From Corallococcus sp. NCRR (GTDB lineage: Bacteria > Myxococcota > Myxococcia > Myxococcales > Myxococcaceae): 64,000 nt of DNA. Positions 25,300-35,079 of this stretch are shown here, one piece after another. The number at the start of each line of letters is the position of its first letter. The first letter of the stretch is position 1. A program made the position numbers and the translations under genes. The DNA lies in contig NZ_CP114039.1 of the NCBI RefSeq assembly GCF_026965535.1, positions 1,984,001 to 2,048,000 of the forward strand, written 5' to 3'. The notes under the pieces are model-generated. The model made no database searches. It had not been told where the DNA came from and worked only from the letters and a program-made list of their open reading frames with translations.

Positions 25300-25789
25300 C
25301 GCGTCCCGGGGGGTATCACGCCCCGGCGCGTCCGTGGCAAGCCGGGCATCATGGGCATGCGGACACCGTCCACCCGGCTGGCTCCTCCCCGACCTGGGCC
25401 GTTTCCCAAACACAGACATGGCCCGAAGTTCGGGAGCACGCGAGGCGGGCAGTGGGAGGGGTAACAACGCCGCCCGCCTCGCGCGCACCAGTCATCGTGG
25501 ATCCGTCCAAGGGCGCGCCTGACACACCGGTGGCGTCTCTGGCCCTTCAACGGCGATGGCATCCATGGGACCTGCCCACACGAGTCCCCCGGCCCTCGTG
25601 TCTTCACATGGCGTCGCACACACGGGGGCCGGAAAGCGGCCCATGCGGTGAGGGCGCATGGGGGCTCTCGGACTCGAACCAGCGAGGCCGGCGGACCCTC
25701 CGTGTGCGCGACGGGGAAGGGTATAGCGGGGGGGTCTGACATTCCGGGTTCCAGGCCCCGCTCCAGAGGGGGCCCGGAACCGCGCGGAG
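25300..25789. other. 490-bp gene-free region upstream of mnmG
   Basis: Holds the mnmG promoter region, a 12-bp inverted repeat (25439-25483) and a short T-arm-like sequence at about 25664-25685. No convincing gene was found on either strand; frames crossing it lack ribosome sites. Confidence 0.5.
25439..25483. repeat. 12-bp inverted repeat
   Basis: CGCGAGGCGGGC (25439-25450) and GCCCGCCTCGCG (25472-25483) match perfectly, with a 21-nt spacer containing GGGAGGGGTAACAAC. There is no T-tract, so it is not a standard terminator. Confidence 0.6.
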
Positions 25790-26344
25790 TCAGCGGGTGG
25801 CCGGGGGATTCGACCGGCTGGGGCAGTGCACGTTCTCCGGGCAGCGCCCGTCCGACTTGGGGATGCACGCGCCGCAGCACTCCATCTCGTCCGGGCGGCA
25901 CGCCGGCACGCAGGCGCCACACTGCACCACGCCGCCGCAGCCGTCGTCCGCGGTGCCGCACTTCAACCCCAGCGTGGCGCACGTCGCGCGCTGACAGACG
26001 CAGCGGTCATCCACGCAGGACTCGTTGGGTTTGCACCCGGGCGTGCAGGTGCTGACGGGGCCCGAGGGTTCCTTCTTCGGCTCGGCGGGCACGGACGGGG
26101 CCACGCAGCGGCCGTCGGTGCAGGTGCCGGCCTGACAGTCGCCGCAGTCGATGAAGCCGCCGCACCCGTCTGGCGTCCGGCCACAGGCCACCATCGCCTG
26201 CGAGCACGTGGCCGGCGCGCAGCCATCCGGCGCCACGTTGTCCCGCGACGCGCGCACGGTGCCGCCGCTCGGCGTGCACGCGCCCCACAGTCCCAATGCC
26301 AGACACAGTCCGGCCCACCGGCCCAGGCTCCGCACCGCTTCCAT
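25790..26344 (-). CDS. Cysteine-rich lipoprotein
   Basis: 184 residues from the ATG at 26344, preceded by GGAGTGGATGAC. The signal peptide ends in LWGAC. The mature chain contains repeated cysteine modules of the form CxxxxxxCGRTPDGCGGFIDCGDC and CATLGLKCGTADDGCGGVVQCGAC, about 55 residues apart, plus CTPGCKPNESCVDDRCVC. More than 20 cysteines suggest a disulfide-knotted extracytoplasmic protein, as in many myxobacterial surface lipoproteins with EGF-like or TIL-like repeats. Function unknown. Confidence 0.8.
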   Translation of the reverse strand: MEAVRSLGRWAGLCLALGLWGACTPSGGTVRASRDNVAPDGCAPATCSQAMVACGRTPDGCGGFIDCGDCQAGTCTDGRCVAPSVPAEPKKEPSGPVSTCTPGCKPNESCVDDRCVCQRATCATLGLKCGTADDGCGGVVQCGACVPACRPDEMECCGACIPKSDGRCPENVHCPSRSNPPATR

Positions 26345-26459
26345 GTCATCCACTCCCTGGGCTCCCATGCCGGGAGCCTTGAACGGCCCCATCATGCGCA
26401 CGCCCGGGACAGATGTCCGGGGCCATGCGACGGGGCAGGGGAGGGGAGGGGAGGGCGCT

Positions 26460-27134
26460 TCAGCGCTGGAGGAAAGTGCGCACGTGCTGGATGGCCTCTT
26501 CCTCGCTCTTGGGTTTCTCCTCGCGAGGCGCGGGCACCTTCAGGCCGCGCTGCGCCGCGGGACGCTGCTCGATGGCGGCCAACCACCGCTGCACGCCCGG
26601 CAGCCCGTCCACGGACACACCGGCCCAGTCGTGGATGCGCACCCACGCCCAGTTCGCGATGTCCGCGATGCTGTAGTCGCCGGCCAGGTACTCGTGGTCC
26701 TTCAGCCGGCTCTCCAGCACCGTGTACAGGCGGCGCGTCTCGTTCTGGTACCGGTCGATGGCGGGCTGAAGCTTCTCCGGGAAGTAGCGGAAGAAGACGT
26801 TGGCCTGCCCCTGCATGGGGCCCACGCCCGCCATCTGGAACATCAGCCACTGGATGACCTGCGAGCGGCCCTTCGCGTCCGTGGGCATCAGCTTGCCCGT
26901 CTTCTCCGCCAGGTAGAGGAGGATGGCGCCGGACTCGAAGACGGCGAAGTCCCCCGCCGCGCGGTCCACGATGGCGGGGATGCGGCCATTGGGGTTGATG
27001 GCCAGGAACGCGGGCTGCTTCTGCACGCCCGTGGAGATGTCCAGCGCGTGCACGGTGTACGGCAGCGCCAGTTCCTCCAGCGCCACGGAGACCTTGTGTC
27101 CGTTCGGCGTGCCCCACGTGTACAGGTCGATCAT
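26460..27134 (-). CDS. Glutathione S-transferase family protein
   Basis: 224 residues from the ATG at 27134. The N-terminal thioredoxin-fold domain has [34 protein letters not shown], the cis-proline [11 protein letters not shown], and [14 protein letters not shown] for glutathione gamma-Glu recognition. The C-terminal helical domain shows [20 protein letters not shown]. It resembles the bacterial Ure2p/YghU-like branch (TPNGxKV). Substrate unknown. It is 37 bp downstream of the macro-domain gene, in the same direction. Confidence 0.92.
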   Translation of the reverse strand: MIDLYTWGTPNGHKVSVALEELALPYTVHALDISTGVQKQPAFLAINPNGRIPAIVDRAAGDFAVFESGAILLYLAEKTGKLMPTDAKGRSQVIQWLMFQMAGVGPMQGQANVFFRYFPEKLQPAIDRYQNETRRLYTVLESRLKDHEYLAGDYSIADIANWAWVRIHDWAGVSVDGLPGVQRWLAAIEQRPAAQRGLKVPAPREEKPKSEEEAIQHVRTFLQR

Positions 27135-27171
27135 GTCACCCTCGCTTCGCGTGTGAAGAGGTGCGCTCCCT

Positions 27172-27633
27172 CTAACGGCGGAAGCGCACCACGCGCACGT
27201 CGAAAGCGGGGGCATCCCCCAGGGCCTCGCGCATCAGCTCCAGCGCGCGGTCCTCGTCGAAGCTGCCGGAGCCCGCGCCGATGATGGGGAACGCCACGGA
27301 GCGGAAGCCGTGCTCCTGCGCCCGAGCCAGCGCGTTTCGCACCGAGTCCTGGATGGACCGCGCGGACGCGCGCCAGAGCATGTTGATGCCCGCGACGTGG
27401 ATGATGCCCTTGAAGGGCAGGGTGCCCGGCCCGGTCACCACCGCCGAGCCCAACGGCATGGGCCCCGCGCGCGCGACCTCGCGGAACGGCGCCGTGCCGC
27501 CGCGGCGCTTGATGGCCCCGGACACCCCCTGCGGCAACAGCAGCCACCAGGGGATGACGTTCCGGTTCCACGCGTTGACGATGGCGTCCACCGGCTGCTC
27601 CAGCAGGTCGCCTTCCACCAGTTGCACGGGCAT
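27172..27633 (-). CDS. Macro-domain protein
   Basis: 153 residues, one macro domain. [26 protein letters not shown] is the first beta strand and ADP-ribose contact loop; [20 protein letters not shown] and [24 protein letters not shown] are the remaining signatures. Macro domains bind ADP-ribose and often remove it from proteins, nucleic acids or O-acetyl-ADP-ribose. Here NAWN replaces the commoner NAAN/NAAN-like motif, so hydrolase activity is uncertain. First gene of a probable pair with the GST. Confidence 0.9.
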   Translation of the reverse strand: MPVQLVEGDLLEQPVDAIVNAWNRNVIPWWLLLPQGVSGAIKRRGGTAPFREVARAGPMPLGSAVVTGPGTLPFKGIIHVAGINMLWRASARSIQDSVRNALARAQEHGFRSVAFPIIGAGSGSFDEDRALELMREALGDAPAFDVRVVRFRR

Positions 27634-27675
27634 GAGCGCGGACTCTAGCGCCCATGCCCAATGACAGACACGGCT

Positions 27676-30510
27676 TTACGGCGACGCGTTCGCCTTGGCC
27701 GGAGCCGGCGCCTGCGGGGCCTGGGCCTTGGAGGCGTTCGCGAAGTCACCCGCGCGCACGAGGGTGGCCTTGCTGAAGTCCAGGTGGTTGGCCAGGGCCT
27801 TGCGCACGTCCTGGGCGGTCAGCTTCTGGAGCTTCGCCTCGATGTCCGCGTCGAACTTCAGCGTGCGCCCCAGGTACAGGCCGTCCGCCAGCTGCTGCGC
27901 CAGGTTCCCATCCTGCGCCCGGGCGGACTGGCGGTACTCCAGGAGGCCCGCGCGCGCCTTGTCCAGCTCCTCCTGCGAGAAGCCCTTCTGCACGGCGCGG
28001 GTGACCTCCTCGCGCATGGCGGCCTCCAGCTTCTGCGCGTTCTGCGGCGCGTAGATGGCGTAGGTGAGGAACCAGCCCACGGTGTCCAGCTCCTGGGCGG
28101 ACAGGCTGCTGCCCACGCCATAGGACAGGCCGTCCTGCTGACGCACGCGCGTGGCCAGCCGCGAGTTGAGGAAGCCACCGCCCAGCATGAAGTTGCCCAT
28201 CATCATCCCGGGCCAGTCCGCGTGGTCGTCGCGAATCTGGAGCAGCTGTCCGGCGAGGAAGTACGCGTTGGCCTTGTCCGGCGTCTCCAGCACCACGGAC
28301 TTCGGGGCCACGTCCTGGTACGTCCGGGCCACGCGCGCGTAGGGCGCCGGGCTCTTCCAGCCGTCGAGCAGGGGGCCCACGAGCGAGGTGAGCTCCTTCG
28401 CGTCGAAGTCACCCACCACCGCGAGCTCCCCGCGCGAGGCGCCGAAGAACTGGCGGTAGAAGTCACGCGCCTGCTCCAGCGTGACGGCCTTCGCGTCGGC
28501 CAGGCGCTCATCCAGGGTGGGCACGTAGAACGGGTGGCCCTTGGGGTACTGGGTGCTGAGCAGGCGCCAGAACGCGATGGTGGCCTGGGGCTGCGGCTCG
28601 CTGCGCTGCGACTCCAGCGAGGCCAGCCGCTCCTGCTTGAGGAGCGCGAACTCCTTCGCGTCGAACGCGGGCTCGCGCAGCACCTCCGCCATCAGCTTGA
28701 GGACCTCCGGGAGGCTCGCGCGAGGGCACTCGATGGAGACGCTGACGCCCATCGCGCCGCCGTCCACGCCCACGCGGGCCTTGAGCTTGTCGAGCGCGTC
28801 GTAGAGCTGCTGACGGGTGTGCTTCTTCGTGCCGCGCATGAGCATGCCGCCGGCGTAGGAGGCGGCGGGCAGCTTGCCGTTCACGGTCTCCGCGGTGCCC
28901 CAGCGCAGGTCCAGCGCCAGGTTGACCATCTCCCCGCGCGTCTTCTTGGGCAGCAGCGCGTACTTCACGCCGTTGGCCAGTTCGCCGCGCTGCACGCGCG
29001 ATTCGATGTTGGCGGGGGAGGGGTCGAAGGCCTCGCCCTGGGCGACCGCGGCCTTGCCCTGGTAGCCGTCCACCATCTTCGCCACGTCCACCGGGGGCGG
29101 CAGCTCCGAGCGGTCCGGCTTCGGCGTGGGCACGAAGGTGCCCATCGTGCGGTTGGAGCTCTTGAGGTACGCGGCGGCCACGCGGGTGACGTCCGCGGGC
29201 GTGACGGCCTCGATGCGGTCGCGGTGCAGGAAGAGCAGGCGCCAGTCGCCCACGGCGGCCCACTCGGACAGGAGGATGGCGGCGCGCTCGGAGTTGTTGA
29301 GCAAGAGCTCCGTCTGCTTCGCGAGGGCCGTCTTCGCGCGGTTCACCTCCTCGTCGGTGAAGGGCGTGCGGGAGGCCTCCTCCACGGTCTTGATCAGCGC
29401 TTCACGCACGGGGGGCAGGGGCTGATCCTGCCGGGCCTCGGCGCTGAAGCCGATGACGCCCGGGTCGCGCAGCTGGAAGTTGAACGCGCCCGCGCGCGAG
29501 GCCTTCTTCGTCTCCACGAGCGCCTTGTAGAGGCGGCCGGACGGCACGTCGCCCAGCACCTGGGTGAGCACGTCGATGGCGGCGAAGTCGGGGTGGGCGC
29601 CCTCGGGCACGTGGTAGACGCTGGAGATGAGCTGATTGTCGCCCACGCGGCGCAGCGTCACTTCGCGCTCACCGTCCTGGATGGGCTCCTCGGTGTACGT
29701 GACGGGCACCGGATCCGCGGGCTTCTGGAGCTTGCCGAAGGTGGACTGCACGAGCGACAGGGCCTTCTCCGGCTGGAAGCGTCCGGCGATGACGAGCGTC
29801 GCGTTGTCGGGGCGGTAGTAGCGCCGGTAGAAGGCCTGGAGCCGGTCGATGGGCACGTGCTCCAGGTCCGCCTTCGCGCCGATGGTGGCCTTGCCGTAGT
29901 TGTGCCAGAGGTACGCGGCGCTCATGGTGCGCTTGAAGAGGATGCCGCGCGGGTTGTTCTCGCCGGACTCGAACTCGTTGCGGACCACGGTCATCTCGCT
30001 GTCCAGGTCCTTGCGAGCGATGTGGCTGTTGACCATGCGGTCCGCCTCGAAGGACAGCGCCCAGGACAGGTTGTCGTCCGACGCGGGCAGGGTCTCGTAG
30101 TAGTTGGTGCGGTCCAGCCAGGTGGTCCCGTTGGGACGCGCGCCGCGCTCGGTGAGGGCCTGGGGCACGTTGGGGGTGGTGGGCGTGCCCTTGAACATCA
30201 GGTGCTCGAGCAGGTGCGCCATGCCCGTCTCGCCGTAGCCTTCGTGCTTGCTGCCCACCAGGTAGGTGACGTTGACGGTGACGGTGGCCTTGGTGGGGTC
30301 CGGGAAGAGCAGGACGCGCAGGCCATTGGGCAGGCGGTATTCGGTGATGCCCTCCACGCTCGCGACGGGGGCCAGGGCCGCCTGCTTCGTCTGCGCGCGC
30401 GCGGCCTGGGAGGCGGCGGGTTTCGGGAGGGGAGCCGGGGCCCGGGCCCACACGGGAGGGGCCGCCACGAGCAGGACAGCCAGCAGGGCGAGCGGGGTAC
30501 GACGCGTCAT
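27676..30510 (-). CDS. Two-domain M16 zinc metalloprotease (pitrilysin family), exported
   Basis: 944 residues from the ATG at 30510, with a signal peptide ending VWA-RA near residue 23. The N-terminal half is catalytic: inverted zinc motif HLLEH (H99, E102, H103) in GMAHLLEHLMFKGTP, plus NEFESGENN further on. The second half (about 500-944) is the inactive M16 partner domain fused in one chain, as in pitrilysin. Likely a periplasmic peptide-degrading protease. A second M16 system with separate subunits lies at 50.1-53.1 kb. Confidence 0.93.
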   Translation of the reverse strand: MTRRTPLALLAVLLVAAPPVWARAPAPLPKPAASQAARAQTKQAALAPVASVEGITEYRLPNGLRVLLFPDPTKATVTVNVTYLVGSKHEGYGETGMAHLLEHLMFKGTPTTPNVPQALTERGARPNGTTWLDRTNYYETLPASDDNLSWALSFEADRMVNSHIARKDLDSEMTVVRNEFESGENNPRGILFKRTMSAAYLWHNYGKATIGAKADLEHVPIDRLQAFYRRYYRPDNATLVIAGRFQPEKALSLVQSTFGKLQKPADPVPVTYTEEPIQDGEREVTLRRVGDNQLISSVYHVPEGAHPDFAAIDVLTQVLGDVPSGRLYKALVETKKASRAGAFNFQLRDPGVIGFSAEARQDQPLPPVREALIKTVEEASRTPFTDEEVNRAKTALAKQTELLLNNSERAAILLSEWAAVGDWRLLFLHRDRIEAVTPADVTRVAAAYLKSSNRTMGTFVPTPKPDRSELPPPVDVAKMVDGYQGKAAVAQGEAFDPSPANIESRVQRGELANGVKYALLPKKTRGEMVNLALDLRWGTAETVNGKLPAASYAGGMLMRGTKKHTRQQLYDALDKLKARVGVDGGAMGVSVSIECPRASLPEVLKLMAEVLREPAFDAKEFALLKQERLASLESQRSEPQPQATIAFWRLLSTQYPKGHPFYVPTLDERLADAKAVTLEQARDFYRQFFGASRGELAVVGDFDAKELTSLVGPLLDGWKSPAPYARVARTYQDVAPKSVVLETPDKANAYFLAGQLLQIRDDHADWPGMMMGNFMLGGGFLNSRLATRVRQQDGLSYGVGSSLSAQELDTVGWFLTYAIYAPQNAQKLEAAMREEVTRAVQKGFSQEELDKARAGLLEYRQSARAQDGNLAQQLADGLYLGRTLKFDADIEAKLQKLTAQDVRKALANHLDFSKATLVRAGDFANASKAQAPQAPAPAKANASP

Positions 30511-30672
30511 GCGGTCCTCGGGGTGCGAAGGAGAAGGCACGGGACTTCTAACCGCTCCACCGGGTCCTCCCATCCCGAGAAACCCGGGCCCACCGGGCAG
30601 GCGTCCACCCAGGGACATCCATGGACCGTCCCAGGTCCTGTCCCGCGCTTCCTACTTCACAGGTCGTCATGT

Positions 30673-30699
30673 ATCCTGACGCGGATCCGATGTCAGGAT
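30673..30699. promoter_or_regulatory. Inverted repeat upstream of the coiled-coil gene
   Basis: ATCCTGAC (30673-30680) and GTCAGGAT (30692-30699), perfect 8-bp arms with an 11-bp spacer, centred 55 bp before the start at 30741. The arm spacing suits a dimeric regulator. Confidence 0.5.
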
Positions 30700-30740
30700 G
30701 GGTTGGTAGGAAACTCGCGCGTCACCAGGGAGGGAACGGA

Positions 30741-31130
30741 ATGGCGAAGGCGATGGGCGGGGACCTGATGCTGCAGATGCTGCACGAGTTCCGCGAGATG
30801 CAGGAGGAGGCGAAGGAGCAGTACGCGCGGACCCAGAAGGAGCTCCGGGTGCTCCGCATGAAGTGCCGGGTCGTCTACAGGCGAACTCAAGTCTTCGCGG
30901 ATCAGGTCCGTGCCTTCTCCAGGGAAGTGGATGGGTTCCGCGACAATATGCATGAGTTCGTCACGCACCTCTCGACGCTCGCGAAAGAGGTGGATGGCAT
31001 CAAACTCCACCAGACGAAGATGTTCGGTCAGGCGGGCCGCATGCTGAACCACCTCGCGGATGCCCAGTCCACCGACCGCAAGCGCATCGACGTCCTGGAA
31101 GAACGCATGGACGGCCCAGAGGAAAACTGA
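30741..31130 (+). CDS. Coiled-coil protein, function unknown
   Basis: 129 residues from an ATG with GGAGGGAACGGA just upstream. Nearly the whole chain is helical and heptad-like: LHEFREMQEEAKEQYARTQKELRVLRMKCRVVYRRTQVFADQVRAFSREVDGFRDNMHEFVTHLSTLAKEVDGI..LNHLADAQSTDRKRIDVLEERM. No signal peptide, no enzymatic motif and no family recognised. It converges with the aldo/keto reductase gene 21 bp away. Confidence 0.75.
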   Translation: MAKAMGGDLMLQMLHEFREMQEEAKEQYARTQKELRVLRMKCRVVYRRTQVFADQVRAFSREVDGFRDNMHEFVTHLSTLAKEVDGIKLHQTKMFGQAGRMLNHLADAQSTDRKRIDVLEERMDGPEEN

Positions 31131-31151
31131 GCCCTCCATGCGCCCCGTCAC

Positions 31152-32138
31152 TCAGGCGTAGATGCCCCCGGGCGCCATCGCGGAGCCGGAGCCCAGGACC
31201 TCCTCCACCTCGCGGACCTCCTCGGACGTCAGCCGGAAGTCCCCCGCGTGGATGAACCCATCCACCTGCTTCGCGCTGCGCGCCCCCACGATGGCGGCGG
31301 TGACGGCTGGCCCCCGCAGCGTCCAGGCAAGGGCCACCTCCGCCGGGGAACGGCCATGCCGCGCGCCCACCTCGCGCATGCGCTCCACCAGCGACAGGTG
31401 ATGCGACAACTTCGGTTCCTGGAAGTCCGCGCTGCCACGGCGCCAGTCGTCGTCCGGCATCGCCAGGATGCGCTCGCGTGTCATTGCCCCGGTCAGCAGG
31501 CCGGACGCCATGGGTGAATACACAATCACGCCAATGCCCTGCGCCTGGCAGTAGGGCAGCAGGTCGTCCTCGATGTCCCGGTGGATGAGCGAGTACTGCG
31601 GCTGCAACGACGTCACCGGGGCAATGCGCCGCACCTGCTCCAACTGCGAGACATTGAAGTTGGACACACCCAACCAGCGCACCTTGCCCTGCCGTTGCAG
31701 CTCCGCCAGCGCCGTCCACCCCTCCTCGAGCTCCGCCCCGTCCTCCACCGGCCAGTGCACCTGATACAAATCAATGGCATCCACCTTCAGCCGGCGCAGG
31801 GACGCCTCACACTCCTCGCGCACCGAGTCCGCTTTCAACCGGCGGCTGACCTTGCCCTGTTCATCCCAGACCATCCCGCACTTGGTGAAGACATACGGAC
31901 GTTTATCCCGGCCCTTCAGCGCGCGGGCCACCACGTCCTCGGAGTGCCCCAGCCCATACACCGCCGCCGTGTCGATCCAGTTGATGCCCGAATCCAACGC
32001 ACGCTGGATGGCTTCAATGGACTGCGCGTCGTCCTGAGCGCCCCAGGCGAACGCCCAGCCGCCCCCTCCAATCGCCCACGCGCCAAATCCCAGCGCCGTG
32101 AGCTCCATGTCGGAATTGCCCAACCGTCGCTTCCGCAT
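31152..32138 (-). CDS. Aldo/keto reductase
   Basis: 328 residues from the ATG at 32138. The (beta/alpha)8 AKR scaffold is clear: LGFGAWAIGGG, the catalytic tyrosine-containing NWIDTAAVYGLGHSEDVVARAL, DAIDLYQVHWPVED, VRWLGVSNFNVSQLEQVRR, and the NADPH-binding tail AAIVGARSAKQV. It belongs to the AKR11/13-like bacterial group that reduces aldehydes or opens sugar derivatives. Substrate unknown; no linked pathway genes. Confidence 0.93.
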   Translation of the reverse strand: MRKRRLGNSDMELTALGFGAWAIGGGGWAFAWGAQDDAQSIEAIQRALDSGINWIDTAAVYGLGHSEDVVARALKGRDKRPYVFTKCGMVWDEQGKVSRRLKADSVREECEASLRRLKVDAIDLYQVHWPVEDGAELEEGWTALAELQRQGKVRWLGVSNFNVSQLEQVRRIAPVTSLQPQYSLIHRDIEDDLLPYCQAQGIGVIVYSPMASGLLTGAMTRERILAMPDDDWRRGSADFQEPKLSHHLSLVERMREVGARHGRSPAEVALAWTLRGPAVTAAIVGARSAKQVDGFIHAGDFRLTSEEVREVEEVLGSGSAMAPGGIYA

Positions 32139-32388
32139 TCCGTGCCTCCCGGGCCTGAAGGCCCCTGGTCCCTGGAGGGACGGTGTGCACCGTGCACCGC
32201 GGCGGCCCTCGCGCACGGGCCCGGGTGCCGGCCCGCCCCCCGGCCACCAGGACGGACGGGCCCTGGCTCCCCGTCCGCCGCCCATCAATGCGCCGCACGC
32301 AAGCGTCGTCGGAAGCGTGCGTTGATGGTAGGCCGCCTGAAGATGGGGGAATGCCCCTCGGGTACTCGGGCACCAGGAGTCCTTCCGG

Positions 32389-34185
32389 ATGAAACGCTTC
32401 TTCATTGGCGCGCTGGCCTTCATTGGGGCGCTGTCCATCCTCTTCGTGGTGGGTGTGGTGGGGCTGTTGATGCTCGCGGCGTCCAGCAAGCCGGGTGTGC
32501 CGTCCAACCTGGTGCTGGAGCTGGACCTGCAGCAGCCGCTGCCGGAGTACACGCTGGACACGTCCCTGGCGGGCGCCTTCGGCGAGGAGCCCACTTCCCT
32601 GAGGGACGTGGTGGAGGGCCTGGAGAAGGCCGCCACGGACCCCCGGGTGAAGTCGCTGGTGGTGCGCATCGGGCAGCCGGGCAGCTCGGCGCAGGTGCAG
32701 GAGCTGCGGGACGCGGTGAAGGCCTTCCGCGCGTCGGGCAAGCGGGCGGTGGCCTACGCGGACGGCTTCGGTGAGGCGGGCAACGGCACCGGCGCCTACT
32801 ACCTCGCGAGCGCCTTCGACTCCGTCTACATCCAGCCCTCCGGCGACGTGGGGCTCACCGGCCTGGTGATGGAGACGCCCTTCGCGCGCGACGCCTTCGC
32901 GAAGTTCGGCGTGAAGCCGGAGTTCGGCAAGCGGGCCGAGTTCAAGAACGCCGTCAACACCTTCACCGACGAGTCCTACGGCCCCCACCAGCGCGAGGCC
33001 ACGGAGGCCTTCGGCAACAGCCTCTTCCAGCAGGTGGTGAAGGGCGTGGCGGAGGGCCGCAAGCTGTCCGAGGACGAGGTGCGTGCCCTCATCGACCGCG
33101 CGCCCTTCATGGGCCAGGCGGCCGTGGACGCGAAGCTGGTGGACGGGCTGCGCTACCGCGACGAAATCCACGACGAGCTCAAGCAGCAGGCCGGAGAGGG
33201 CGCGGAGTTCCTCTACGTGGAGAAGTACCTGGAGCGCGCGGGCCGGCCGCACCAGACGGGCACCACCATCGCGCTCATCTACGGCGTGGGCGAGGTGCTG
33301 CGCGGCAAGAGCCAGTCCAACCCGCTCTCTGGCGGCCAGGTGATGGGCGGCGACACGGTGGCGGCGGCCTTCCGCAAGGCGGTGGAGGACCCGTCCGTGA
33401 AGGCCATCGTCTTCCGCGTGGACAGCCCGGGCGGCAGCTACTCCGCCAGCGACACCATCCGCCGGGAGGTGCAGCGCGCGCGCGAGGCGGGCAAGCCCGT
33501 CATCGTCACCATGGGCTCCTACGCCGCCAGCGGCGGCTACTTCGTGGCCATGGCCGGGGACAAAATCGTCGCCCAGCCGGGCACGCTGACGGGGAGCATC
33601 GGCGTGTACAACGGCAAGTTCGTCACGTCCGAGCTCTGGGCGAAGCTGGGCGTGAACTTCGACACCATCGCCTTCGGCAAGAACGCCACCTTCTCCAGCT
33701 CCGACCACGAGTTCACCCCCGAGCAGCGCGCGCAGTTGGAGTCCGAGCTGGACACCATCTACCTGGACTTCACCAGCCGCGCGGCCCAGGCGCGCAACAT
33801 GCCGCTGGAGAAGCTCCAGGCGGTCGCGAAGGGGCGCGTGTGGACGGGCGAGGACGCGCTGGAGCGCGGGTTGGTGGACGCGCTCGGCGGCTACCCCAAG
33901 GCGCTGGAGCTGGCCCGGGAGGCCGCGAAGCTGCAGAAGGACGCCCCGGTCCGCATCGTCGTCTTCCCGCGCCCCCGGCCCACGGGCCAGGTGCTGTCGG
34001 AGCTCCTGGGCAACCACGAAGCGGACAACAGCGACGACGAGGCCACCGGCAGCCACGCCGCCGTGTCGTCCCAGGTGCTGGAGCAGGTGCGGGCCGTGTA
34101 CCGCGTGGGCGCGAAGCTGGGCCTCACCGGGCAGGGCGCGGAGGGGCGCATGCTGTACGCGCCGCTTCCGGAGGTGCGCTGGTAG
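32389..34185 (+). CDS. sppA: Signal peptide peptidase SppA (67-kDa type)
   Basis: 598 residues. One N-terminal transmembrane anchor (4-30). Like the E. coli 67-kDa enzyme it has two tandem S49 halves: the first supplies the general-base lysine (K186, in RAEFKNAV), the second the nucleophile serine (S381, in GSYAASGGYF). FRVDSPGGSYSASDTIRREVQRAREAGKPVIV and GTLTGSIGVYNGKF are the standard flanks. It cleaves leftover signal peptides in the inner membrane. AGGAG precedes the ATG. Confidence 0.95.
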   Translation: MKRFFIGALAFIGALSILFVVGVVGLLMLAASSKPGVPSNLVLELDLQQPLPEYTLDTSLAGAFGEEPTSLRDVVEGLEKAATDPRVKSLVVRIGQPGSSAQVQELRDAVKAFRASGKRAVAYADGFGEAGNGTGAYYLASAFDSVYIQPSGDVGLTGLVMETPFARDAFAKFGVKPEFGKRAEFKNAVNTFTDESYGPHQREATEAFGNSLFQQVVKGVAEGRKLSEDEVRALIDRAPFMGQAAVDAKLVDGLRYRDEIHDELKQQAGEGAEFLYVEKYLERAGRPHQTGTTIALIYGVGEVLRGKSQSNPLSGGQVMGGDTVAAAFRKAVEDPSVKAIVFRVDSPGGSYSASDTIRREVQRAREAGKPVIVTMGSYAASGGYFVAMAGDKIVAQPGTLTGSIGVYNGKFVTSELWAKLGVNFDTIAFGKNATFSSSDHEFTPEQRAQLESELDTIYLDFTSRAAQARNMPLEKLQAVAKGRVWTGEDALERGLVDALGGYPKALELAREAAKLQKDAPVRIVVFPRPRPTGQVLSELLGNHEADNSDDEATGSHAAVSSQVLEQVRAVYRVGAKLGLTGQGAEGRMLYAPLPEVRW

Positions 34186-34191
34186 CGCTCG

Positions 34192-34788
34192 CTAGACGTG
34201 AAGGGGGACGGGGACGCGGCCCTCGGAGGGCCGCACCGGCCGCCCGAAGATGCTGTGGTAGCGCAGCGTGTGCGACGCGCAGCGGTGGCGGCGCGGGTCG
34301 AACACGAGGCAGCTGGCCACCGGGCCGGCGTAGACGTGCAGCGTGATGCCCGGGGCGTTGCCGGCGACGCTCACGCGGTGGATGGCGGCGCCCGGGTCGC
34401 GGAAGTCCACGTGCCCGGCGCCCACCGGCCCCACGCGCACCGGCGCCCCCAGCCTCGCCAGGCCGGGCTGCGTTCCGCCCTCCAGCAGCGGGTAGTTCTC
34501 CAGGAGGAACTCGCCGCGCTGGATGCTGAACCAGCACTCCTGACCGTCATGGTCGTGGATGGGCGAGGCCACGCCCGCGGACCAGCAGTTGATGACGACT
34601 TCCATTCCCTCGTCGCGGTGGACGAGGTTGCGCGTGTAACGGCCCGGCAGGAAGTGCAGGTAGGGCTTGAGGCTGGAGGGCTCCAGCCGCAGCCCCGCCA
34701 TCCGCGCGTCCACCCCCGTGAGTCCCCCGGGAGCGGCGCGGCGCGCGCGGAGCATTCCCACGAACTCTCTCAGACACGCGTCAGCCAT
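34192..34788 (-). CDS. Cysteine dioxygenase (type I)
   Basis: 198 residues. The cupin metal site is visible as SPIHDHDGQECWF, giving two histidines of the 3-His site, with the third in the later segment DPGAAIHRVSVAG. LVHRDEGMEVVINCWSAG includes the cysteine that forms the Cys-Tyr cross-link in related enzymes. The enzyme oxidises cysteine to cysteine sulfinate with iron and oxygen. It converges with sppA, 6 bp from its stop. Confidence 0.88.
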   Translation of the reverse strand: MADACLREFVGMLRARRAAPGGLTGVDARMAGLRLEPSSLKPYLHFLPGRYTRNLVHRDEGMEVVINCWSAGVASPIHDHDGQECWFSIQRGEFLLENYPLLEGGTQPGLARLGAPVRVGPVGAGHVDFRDPGAAIHRVSVAGNAPGITLHVYAGPVASCLVFDPRRHRCASHTLRYHSIFGRPVRPSEGRVPVPLHV

Positions 34789-35079
34789 GCGTACAGGCTA
34801 GGGATGTCTGCGACATCCGGCCACCCTCGGGTCTGCCAATGAACGTCCGCTTTGTCGTCCCCCCCTCAAGGATCGAGGCGGGGTTCGTTGAAGGACGGTG
34901 AACCGGCGGGAAGAAGTGGCCGTACGGCGCCTTCTGGGTCCGAGCAGGCAAGCCGCACCCGGCTCGACTCACTCCTTCCGTTTTGAATGTAACTTTACAC
35001 CCTCCTGACGTAGAGGGGAGGGCATGTTGGGCAGGTCGTCCCGGCCGAAGCACCGAGGGGGGCCGGAGGAGAACGAGTG

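Noticed and set aside
25655-25740. Possible tRNA on the minus strand (GGTTCGAGTCC followed by a CCA-like end)
   Set aside because: Only the T-loop-like part is present; no D-arm, anticodon arm or matching 5' acceptor could be folded upstream. At most it is a fragment of a tRNA 3' end, for example an old integration remnant.
27661-30768. A 1035-codon plus-strand open frame
   Set aside because: It is antisense to the well-supported M16 protease and its product is a low-complexity Arg/Leu/Gly/His chain caused by GC-rich codon bias.
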